Shown: positions 57,282 through 64,000 of the stretch, in pieces
Numbering within the stretch: the first letter of the stretch is position 1
How the letters are laid out: every line of letters begins with the position of its first letter
Made by a program: the position numbers and the translations under genes
Notes under the pieces: model-generated
Database searches by the model: none
What the model saw: only the letters and a program-made list of their open reading frames with translations
What the model was told of the DNA's origin: nothing
Assembly: GCF_017744135.1 (NCBI RefSeq)
Contig: NZ_JAGHQU010000002.1
Span: forward strand, 124,001-188,000
Direction of reading: 5' to 3'
Origin: Endozoicomonas sp. G2_2
GTDB taxonomy: Bacteria; Pseudomonadota; Gammaproteobacteria; Nevskiales; Salinisphaeraceae
Length of the DNA stretch: 64,000 nucleotides

Positions 57282-57313
57282 ATCGGCATCCGGTTCTTCG
57301 GATGTATGCGACC

Positions 57314-57387
57314 GGCCAGGTGGCAGAGTGGTGATGCAGCGGCCTGCAAAGCCGCGTACCTCGGTTCGATTCCGGGCCTGGCCTCCA
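57314..57387 (+). tRNA. tRNA-Cys (anticodon GCA)
   Basis: Acceptor GGCCAGG with CCTGGCC, anticodon loop CTGCAAA (GCA), T-arm GGTTCGATTCC, discriminator T and encoded CCA. Its 3' end is the boundary with AT-richer DNA and the NRPS-PKS gene, a typical integration position. Confidence 0.96.
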
Positions 57388-57433
57388 TTTGATTTGCGTT
57401 CGCGCCGCAAGAGCGATGGCACGTTTAACGTAC

Positions 57434-57475
57434 TGGTAGGACGTGATCTGCAAAGTCGCGTCTGCGGCGAGTCAA
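57434..57475 (+). repeat. partial tRNA-Cys-like sequence
   Basis: TGGTAGG...CTGCAAAGTCGCGT resembles the D-arm to anticodon-arm part of tRNA-Cys next door (CTGCAAAGCCGCGT), with one change in the 14-base core. No cloverleaf can be completed. It may be a remnant of a duplicated or displaced tRNA end at an integration site. Confidence 0.35.
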
Positions 57476-57685
57476 AGCGCTGAAAGTCATCTCAGCGGAT
57501 ATATAGCATGCCGCGACAGCCTCTCTCGGGGAATGCTACAAACGGTGTGAAGTAAGTCGTAGCAATTCAAAAATCGGGTGAAGACGCGCGTATCACTCTT
57601 TCGACGAGGGTGTTAAATTTAATACGCGCCACGCCGAGTCTTTTATGGCACGCTTTATAGATTTGTTTACACTGTCCTTAACGGC

Positions 57686-57961
57686 TCAAATGCCTCGATA
57701 GAAACGCCTATCCCCTATCCAATCGATCGGCGTGACCATCACCTCTCGCCAAGTGCGCTTCTGCCAGTCTGACGACTTAAACTCTGTAATCAAAGCTTCA
57801 ATTGAGCGTGCTGTGCTCGCCGCCAATGCTTCGACTTTTTACTGGTCGGCGATATTGGCCTGATCTTGCATCTTGAGCACGGCGTCGATGGAACAATACC
57901 AAAGACGATTCGACTCCCTCGGTTGGTATTTCACCCAAACGTGTTTTTGGCAGATAATGCC
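57686..57961 (-). pseudogene. degraded reading frame, unidentified (possible mobile-element remnant)
   Basis: On the minus strand one frame reads as plausible protein (HVWVKYQPRESNRLWYCSID, then EALITEFKSSDWQKRTWRE) over about 90 codons, broken by a TAA at 57839-57841. The DWQKRTWRE stretch loosely recalls transposase C-termini, but no catalytic residues are seen. Another frame joins in the A-run near 57945, hinting at a frameshift. Identity uncertain. Confidence 0.3.
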
Positions 57962-58070
57962 TTATCGGCACGTAGGGGGGCTGATGGATGACGATGACCC
58001 ACATCGCGTATGACGCGCGGATAGCTTTCGCGTTGCGACTCTGGGCTACCCAGCTGATGCGGGCACGGTC

Positions 58071-61000
58071 GTGAGCGGCTCGAGGGTTATAGCGGAATAC
58101 GCGCCGACGCCCGCGCAGGAGGGAATGATTCTCCAGGCGCACGCGGCACCGGATTCCCCAGTCAATGTCGCGCAGTTCGTCATTCGGGTCGACGAGCCCC
58201 TTGACCAATCGGCTTTTGCAGCCGCATGGAAGTCGTTAATCGTCCGCCACGAGGCGCTCCGGACACGTTTCATCTACCGAGCTCGCGGCAGCGCACGTCA
58301 GCTCGTACAGGACAGCGTCGAGTTGCCACTGCAATGGCATGACGCGAGAAATTGGTCGCAGGCCGAAGTCGATGCCTTCGTCGAAGCCGACTTTGAGTCA
58401 CCTATAGATTTATCTGTAGCGCCGGCGTTTCGGTTCGCGGGTTTGGAACTTGGCAACCGGCAATGGTGCGTGGTTTGGTCATTTCATCATGTGCTGATGG
58501 ACAGCCGCGGATTCGTTCTGCTGGTCGATGAGTTCTTCGAGCATTACGAAGCGTTTGCGACCGGCCATAGTGCGCCCGAGCTGGCGCCGCCGCGATCGCC
58601 GCGTGAGTTTTCCGAATGGCACCAAGCGCGCGATGCAGAGCCTGATCGCCAGTTCTGGAGCGAATATCTGCGTGGCGTGAATCGTATGCCGCCGTTGCCG
58701 GGCGCATTTGCTGCCGGCAGCGCTGAGCAGTTTTCAGCGCCCGGGACGGCGCGGGTGATACGCCGGATGGCGCCCAACGTGAGCGCGCAACTCGCGCAAC
58801 TGGCAGACGAACGGGGTATTGGCGGGTCGGCGCTGGTCGAGGGGCTATGGGCCATTTTGCTCTGGCGGCATACCGGCGAGGCCGATGTGGTGTTCGGTGT
58901 GACCCGCACGGGCCGTACGGGTGGCGTGCGTGATGCGGGGAGTGTGCGGGGGCTTTTTATCACCACAACGCCGTGTCGCGTGAAGGTCTCGCCCGAGATG
59001 TCCTTAAGAACATTCCTGCACGCGCGGCGCCAAGACCAGCGGCGCACGCATCCGCATCAGCATCTCGGCTTGCTGGAAATTCAGCGCGCGGCTGCCACTG
59101 GCCGGGGATTGCTGGATTCGCTTGTTCTCTACGAGCATCGAACGGTCGATGCCGCCTTGACCCCTCACAAACGCGGCCACGCCTGGGACTTTCATTTTCG
59201 TGGCCATACCGGTTATCCGCTGACGCTGTTTGCTTACGGCGGCGATCAGATGATGCTGGAAATGGAATACGATCCGCAGCGGTTCGACGAGTCGACAGCC
59301 AACACGCTGGTAGACCGTCTCGTCGCGCTCGCTGAATCGGTGAGTTGCCAGGGCGCGGATGTGCCGCTAAGTGCGCTCGAATGGCTGGCGCCGGCTGATC
59401 GCGTGCGGCTTGTCGAACGATGGCAGCCGCAACCCACGCCGTCGCCGCAAGCGCGCATGATTGACGAGGTCGTGGCTGCACACGCACAAGCGCAGCCCGA
59501 TGCCGTCGCCTTGTGCTGCAGTGGTCGCGAACTGAGTTATGCGGGACTCGATGCGGCCATCGACCGATTGGCTGCGCGTCTGGCCGCGGCCTCGGTTCAC
59601 CCACGTGACCGTGTCGCCATCGTGCTGCCGCGTTCGGAGCAACTGGTTATCGCAGCACTTGCGGTGCAGCGTGTGGGTGCGGCCTACGTGCCTTGTGATC
59701 CGACACATCCTGTATCCCGGTTGGCGCGTGTGTTCGAGGTGGCCAAACCGGTGTGTGTCATCGCAATGCGTTCGGTCGTGGACCGGCTGCCTGACAACGC
59801 GCCATCGATAGTCGAGTTGGACGGAGCGGTCAGCTCTACCGATGATGCAGAGCACTTTGCCCGGCCAGAGCGGGCTGTCGTATCCGCCAGTGATGCGGCC
59901 TATGTGATTTTCACGTCGGGGTCGAGCGGGCTGCCCAAGGGCGTGGTCCTGACACACGCCAACGTGATGAATTTTCTGCACGGCATGGTGCAGCGCCCGG
60001 GTATCGGCAAGGCAGACCGCTGGCTCGCCGTCACCACGCTGTCTTTCGACATCGCCGTACTCGAGCTGTTTGGCCCGCTCATGACGGGCGCTCGCGCGGT
60101 GATTGCCCAAGACGACGACGTAGTCGATGGTATGCGTCTCGCGCGCCTGATCGACTCGGCCGGCGTCGATCATTTGCAGGCCACCCCGTCCGCCTGGCGG
60201 CTATTGCGTATGGCGGGCTGGAGTCCGCCTGCGGGTTTCGTCGGATTAGTCGGCGGTGAGCCGCTGGACGCAGCGCTGGCAGCCGATCTGCTCGGCTCGG
60301 CAGCGGACGGCTTTGCTTTGTGGAACATGTACGGTCCGACCGAAACCACGGTCTGGTCCACGTGCGAGCAGATCGTTGCGAGCGACGATATCGGGATCGG
60401 AACACCCATTGCCAACACTCGCTGCTATGTGGTCGATTCGGACGGCGCGCTCGTGGCACCCGGCGTGGTGGGGGAACTCTATATCTCGGGCGCCGGTGTC
60501 GCCGCCGGTTATCTGAACGACGCCGAGCGTACCGCGGCGGCATTCATTGATTGGTCGCCGGGCCACGGGGTTGCGCCGGAGCGTACTTATCGCACCGGCG
60601 ATCTGGCGCGTTGGCAGGCTGGATCGGATGGCGGTGGCCGGCTGATGTGTCTCGGGCGTAGCGATGACCAGATCAAATTGCGCGGCCATCGGATCGAACC
60701 CGGCGAGATCGAGACCGCCATGACGGCGCATGCGAGCGTCGAGCAGGCGGTCGTGAAACTCGTGGGCCACGAACCGCCGCGGCTGGTCATCTACTTGCGC
60801 CTGAACAGTGCGTTCGACGAGTATGCCCTGCGCGCGCACGCGAGCGAGCGGCTGCCGGCGATCATGTGTCCGAGCGTGTATATGCCGGTTGACACATTTC
60901 CGCTCACAGCGAACGGCAAAATTGATCGGCGAAGTTTGCCGTTGCCGGATTCTGCGGGCGAGCTGGCCGGTAGCCTGCGCTTCGTTGCCCCCCGTAGCGA

Positions 61001-64000
61001 AACCGAAAAGACCCTCGCAACAATCTGGACTCAGGTGACTGGCGCAGTCCGTCCGGGAATCGACGACAGTTTCTTCGATATCGGCGGGGACTCGTTGTCG
61101 CTGGTGACCGCACGCGGGCAAATCGCTGAGTATTTTGGCGACGCGCCCTCGATCGCAGAGCTCTTTCAATACGCCACGATTCGGAAATTGGCTGAGCGGC
61201 TGGACGGCCGAGCCGATAGTTCTTCACCCGCTTCAGCGGAAACGGACGACCGGCGCGAAAGACGTCGCCAGGCCCAAGATCGACGGATCGCGATCATCGG
61301 CATGGCCGGGCGTTTTCCGGGCGCGGGCGATGTGTCTGCTTTTTGGGTCAATCTGGTCGCGGGTGTCGAATCCATCACCCATTTTGATGCAGATGCATTG
61401 CGCGCCCACGAGCTCGATATCGACACGCTCATGGCGCACCCGGATTTTGTGGCCGCCCGCGGTATACTTGATGATATCGAGTATTTCGACGCGTCGTTCT
61501 TTGGCTTTACGCCGCGGGAGGCGGCATTGCTCGATCCGCAGCAGCGGCTATGGCTGGAAACCGCCTGGTCGGCGCTCGAACAGGCCGGCGTGGACCCTGC
61601 ACGCCAGGGTGCGGACGTGGGTGTGTTCGCCGGCGCAGGCTACTTGGAGCCTTATCTTCTCTACAATATATTGCACGATCGCGCCCAGATCGACGATCAA
61701 GTACGCTTGCGTGGCGTCGAAAGTTTCGCCGCCATGGTCTCGAACGACAAGGACTATCTGCCGACCCGAACAGCCTACAAGTTTGGCCTCACCGGCCCGG
61801 CAATCAACGTTCAGACGGCATGTTCCACGAGCCTCGTCGCGGTGCATCAGGCCTGCCTGAGTCTGCTTGCAGGCGAATCACGGCTGGCGATTGCAGGCGG
61901 CGTCTCCATCGGCTTGCCCCAAGAGCTCGGGTATTTCGCCCAAGAAGGCGGCATGGCGTCCCAAGACGGCCATGTAAGAACGTTCGATGCAGATGCCTGC
62001 GGCACGGTGTTCTCCAGTGGCTTGGGAGCGTTCGTTCTCAAATGCTATGACGATGCAATCGCCGATGGCGATGACATTCTTGCGGTAATCCGTGGCAGCG
62101 CCATCAACAACGACGGCGCATCCAAGATGAGTTTCACCGCGCCCAGCCCGGCGGGGCAGGCGGCCGTGATCCACGCCGCGCAAAAAGCCGCGGGGGTGAC
62201 GCCCGACGAGGTCGGCTATATCGAAGCGCACGGCACTGGGACGCCGCTCGGGGATCCGATCGAGGTCGAAGGTTTGGCGATGGCGTGGCGCGAGGGCGGT
62301 GCCACGGGCGCGCCGGTATGGCTGGGTTCGGTCAAACCCAACATCGGCCATCTCGACTCGGCGGCTGGCGCAGCGGGTCTGGTCAAGGTGGTGCATGCGG
62401 TACGCGAAGGGCAGCTGCCCGCAACCCTGCATTACAGGCGTCCCAATCCGCGCATCGATTTTTCAGCGACGCCGTTCACGATCGTCGGCGCGCTCACGCC
62501 GTGGCCGGCCCAGCCTGATCGTCCGCGTATTGCCGGCGTGTCCTCATTCGGCGTAGGCGGCACCAACGCGCATATTATTGTGTCCGAGCCGCCGCCCCGG
62601 CCTGTGAGCAGCGTACCCCCTCGGGCGCCGCAGCTGCTTATCTTGTCCGCGAAGACGCCGACCGCACTTGCGGCGCGTTGCACGACGCTGGCCGAGTGGC
62701 TGAACGCGCACCCGGACGCAGTGCTAGCTGACGTAGCGTGGACGCTGGCAGTCGGGCGCGCACAGATGCGTTATCGCATCAGTTTGGTAGCGGCGACGCC
62801 GGCCGAGGCTGCCGAAGCCTTGGCTCGTGCCGCACGCCGAGCTGCGACGCGGCCCGCGACCGAATCCGACGCACCGCCGATACTTTTTGTAATGCCAGGC
62901 CAGGGTGCCCAGCATCCGGGGATGGGGCGCGCGCTCTATGACGTGCCCGGCGTCTTCCGGGATACAGTGGATCGTCTCGCCGGATACCTAGCGGAACCGC
63001 TTGGGCTCGACCTGCGGGAGCTGATTTTTCCGGCACCTGCCGCGCAGGCCGTAGCAGCGGACCGGCTGGCCGATACCGCCATCACCCAGCCTGCAGTCCT
63101 CGTGATTGAACTGGCGCTGGCCTATCAATGGCGCGCATGGGGGATCGAGGCACAGACGCTGATCGGGCATAGTCTTGGCGAGTTTGCCGCGGCCGTGCTC
63201 GCGGGCGTATTTACCGAGGCCGACGCATGTCGGCTGATTGTGACCCGCGCACGCCTCATGGCGGCACAGCCCAGCGGTGCGATGCTGGCGATACACGCCG
63301 CGCCCACACAGGTTCAAGCGCATCTGGATGACAGCGTAGAGATCAGTGCGATCAACGCGCCGGAATTATGTGTGGTTTCCGGCGATCACACGGCGATCGA
63401 TGCGCTCGACGATCGTTTGCTGACGGCAGGTCTCCGAACCACCCGGCTTGCCACGTCGCACGCCTTTCATAGCCGCGCCATGGCGCCTGCGATGACCGCG
63501 CTGGAAGAGGCCGTGGCGGCGGTGTCTCGCGCGCCGGCGCAACGCCCGATCATATCCACGCTCACTGGCGCCGCGTTGACAGCCGACGACATGAGCGCGC
63601 CTGACTACTGGTCGCGCCAGATGCGCGAGGCCGTGCGTTTCGCGCCGGCCATCGAGGCCGCGCACGAAAGCCTTCGCCCGGTCTTTCTCGAATGCGGGCC
63701 CGGTGGGCAACTCACGGCTGCCATCAGCCAGCAGCACGCCGCCGATTCGCCGCCGGTCGCCATCGCCAGCCAACCAGGCGCGCGCGATGACACGCCGGCC
63801 GACGTGGCGTTACTTAGCGCACTGGGCGCGCTCTGGCAGGTGGGCGTAATGCCCGACTGGCGCGGGGTGTTCGGCTGCGAGCAGGCGCCGCGCCTGCGCT
63901 TGCATCTGCCGACCTATCCCTTTGAACGCCAGCGCTACTGGATCGACCCGCCGAATCGCGTGTCGCCCGATGTCGCGTCTGCCATGGAATCGGCTATGTC
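58071..64000 (+). CDS. hybrid NRPS-PKS megasynthase, 5' part (C-A-PCP-KS-AT...), truncated by window end
   Basis: About 1976 residues seen from GTG 58071; no stop before the window ends. Domains: condensation (about 10-440; HHVLMDS at 139-145, the usual HHxxxDG ending in Ser), adenylation (about 465-960; FTSGSSGLPKG, MYGPTETT, YRTGDL, NGKID), PCP with FFDIGGDSLS (Ser1008), ketosynthase (1071-1500; Cys1251, His1387, His1427), and acyltransferase (1602-1900; Ser1701 in GHSLGEF, HAFH at 1797-1800). The A-pocket residues read D-I-L-Q-L-G-M-V-W-K, close to known glycine codes. HAFH indicates malonyl-CoA. The post-AT linker (PTYPFERQRYW) is reached at the end. Beginning with a C domain, it either accepts an upstream chain or starts on an acyl unit. 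No clear ribosome site precedes the GTG. Confidence 0.93.
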   Translation, partial: MSGSRVIAEYAPTPAQEGMILQAHAAPDSPVNVAQFVIRVDEPLDQSAFAAAWKSLIVRHEALRTRFIYRARGSARQLVQDSVELPLQWHDARNWSQAEVDAFVEADFESPIDLSVAPAFRFAGLELGNRQWCVVWSFHHVLMDSRGFVLLVDEFFEHYEAFATGHSAPELAPPRSPREFSEWHQARDAEPDRQFWSEYLRGVNRMPPLPGAFAAGSAEQFSAPGTARVIRRMAPNVSAQLAQLADERGIGGSALVEGLWAILLWRHTGEADVVFGVTRTGRTGGVRDAGSVRGLFITTTPCRVKVSPEMSLRTFLHARRQDQRRTHPHQHLGLLEIQRAAATGRGLLDSLVLYEHRTVDAALTPHKRGHAWDFHFRGHTGYPLTLFAYGGDQMMLEMEYDPQRFDESTANTLVDRLVALAESVSCQGADVPLSALEWLAPADRVRLVERWQPQPTPSPQARMIDEVVAAHAQAQPDAVALCCSGRELSYAGLDAAIDRLAARLAAASVHPRDRVAIVLPRSEQLVIAALAVQRVGAAYVPCDPTHPVSRLARVFEVAKPVCVIAMRSVVDRLPDNAPSIVELDGAVSSTDDAEHFARPERAVVSASDAAYVIFTSGSSGLPKGVVLTHANVMNFLHGMVQRPGIGKADRWLAVTTLSFDIAVLELFGPLMTGARAVIAQDDDVVDGMRLARLIDSAGVDHLQATPSAWRLLRMAGWSPPAGFVGLVGGEPLDAALAADLLGSAADGFALWNMYGPTETTVWSTCEQIVASDDIGIGTPIANTRCYVVDSDGALVAPGVVGELYISGAGVAAGYLNDAERTAAAFIDWSPGHGVAPERTYRTGDLARWQAGSDGGGRLMCLGRSDDQIKLRGHRIEPGEIETAMTAHASVEQAVVKLVGHEPPRLVIYLRLNSAFDEYALRAHASERLPAIMCPSVYMPVDTFPLTANGKIDRRSLPLPDSAGELAGSLRFVAPRSETEKTLATIWTQVTGAVRPGIDDSFFDIGGDSLSLVTARGQIAEYFGDAPSIAELFQYATIRKLAERLDGRADSSSPASAETDDRRERRRQAQDRRIAIIGMAGRFPGAGDVSAFWVNLVAGVESITHFDADALRAHELDIDTLMAHPDFVAARGILDDIEYFDASFFGFTPREAALLDPQQRLWLETAWSALEQAGVDPARQGADVGVFAGAGYLEPYLLYNILHDRAQIDDQVRLRGVESFAAMVSNDKDYLPTRTAYKFGLTGPAINVQTACSTSLVAVHQACLSLLAGESRLAIAGGVSIGLPQELGYFAQEGGMASQDGHVRTFDADACGTVFSSGLGAFVLKCYDDAIADGDDILAVIRGSAINNDGASKMSFTAPSPAGQAAVIHAAQKAAGVTPDEVGYIEAHGTGTPLGDPIEVEGLAMAWREGGATGAPVWLGSVKPNIGHLDSAAGAAGLVKVVHAVREGQLPATLHYRRPNPRIDFSATPFTIVGALTPWPAQPDRPRIAGVSSFGVGGTNAHIIVSEPPPRPVSSVPPRAPQLLILSAKTPTALAARCTTLAEWLNAHPDAVLADVAWTLAVGRAQMRYRISLVAATPAEAAEALARAARRAATRPATESDAPPILFVMPGQGAQHPGMGRALYDVPGVFRDTVDRLAGYLAEPLGLDLRELIFPAPAAQAVAADRLADTAITQPAVLVIELALAYQWRAWGIEAQTLIGHSLGEFAAAVLAGVFTEADACRLIVTRARLMAAQPSGAMLAIHAAPTQVQAHLDDSVEISAINAPELCVVSGDHTAIDALDDRLLTAGLRTTRLATSHAFHSRAMAPAMTALEEAVAAVSRAPAQRPIISTLTGAALTADDMSAPDYWSRQMREAVRFAPAIEAAHESLRPVFLECGPGGQLTAAISQQHAADSPPVAIASQPGARDDTPADVALLSALGALWQVGVMPDWRGVFGCEQAPRLRLHLPTYPFERQRYWIDPPNRVSPDVASAMESAM

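Larger units (their letters stand above)
57388..58070. other. AT-richer junction region between tRNA-Cys and the NRPS-PKS gene
   Basis: 683 bases without an intact gene. Contains a partial tRNA-Cys-like stretch (57434-57475), a loose inverted repeat TAGCAT ... ATGCTA (57504-57538), runs such as TTAAATTTAA, and a decayed minus-strand frame (57686-57961). Composition differs clearly from the window's average, which suggests acquired DNA. Confidence 0.6.

Noticed and set aside
57798-58208. 136-residue minus-strand frame across the start of the NRPS gene
   Set aside because: It overlaps the clear condensation domain on the plus strand and is best explained as a shadow, though its first part may share in the decayed frame.

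Overview
The window is GC-rich, densely packed chromosomal DNA. Gene order and families point to a gammaproteobacterium: nudJ-mnmA-hflD, fabD-fabG-acpP-fabF-pabB-pabC-mltG-tmk-holB-pilZ, and uvrC-pgsA-tRNA-Gly-tRNA-Cys. A marine or halotolerant lineage such as Salinisphaera would fit, but that is inference from style and not proof. Several starts are GTG or TTG chosen by Shine-Dalgarno position.

Layout. 0-5 kb: a membrane diguanylate cyclase, a cupin, a tandem glycine riboswitch reading into a DadA-like FAD amino-acid dehydrogenase, and a convergent lipase-like hydrolase. 5-19 kb: a DeaD-type RNA helicase; a GAF-PAS-LOV-GGDEF-EAL protein that looks like a blue-light c-di-GMP enzyme; an ethanolamine set (eutB, eutC, permease); a UPF0178 protein; a cold-shock protein; a YcgR-like PilZ protein; and a MHYT-GGDEF-EAL protein. 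19-24.4 kb (minus strand): acnA, then hflD-mnmA-nudJ.

24.4-33.2 kb: a long, tightly coupled housekeeping run for fatty-acid synthesis, the p-aminobenzoate branch of folate synthesis, septal or terminal murein lysis, dTMP kinase, the clamp-loader delta' subunit and type IV pilus PilZ. 33.2-40 kb: a divergent TetR regulator and fadE with operator-like palindromes between them, a hemolysin-III family membrane protein, recQ, and a VanX-like dipeptidase. 40-43.4 kb: a molybdenum hydroxylase of the isoquinoline 1-oxidoreductase type with a diheme cytochrome c. 43.5-57.1 kb: small membrane proteins, azlCD, a K+ channel, a fluoroacetate-dehalogenase-like hydrolase, mltF, topoisomerase IB, an NAD-dependent reductase, dsbB, rraA, a family-5 uracil-DNA glycosylase, uvrC and pgsA.

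57.1-64 kb: tRNA-Gly and tRNA-Cys are followed by about 680 bases of AT-richer DNA. That stretch holds a degraded reading frame and a partial tRNA-Cys look-alike. A large NRPS-PKS hybrid gene then starts and runs off the window end (C-A-PCP-KS-AT; the A-domain pocket reads as glycine and the AT as malonyl-CoA). This is the best candidate for an undescribed system, and its boundary looks like an island junction at a tRNA gene. A second theme is c-di-GMP: three GGDEF proteins and two PilZ proteins, one of the GGDEF proteins apparently light-sensing.
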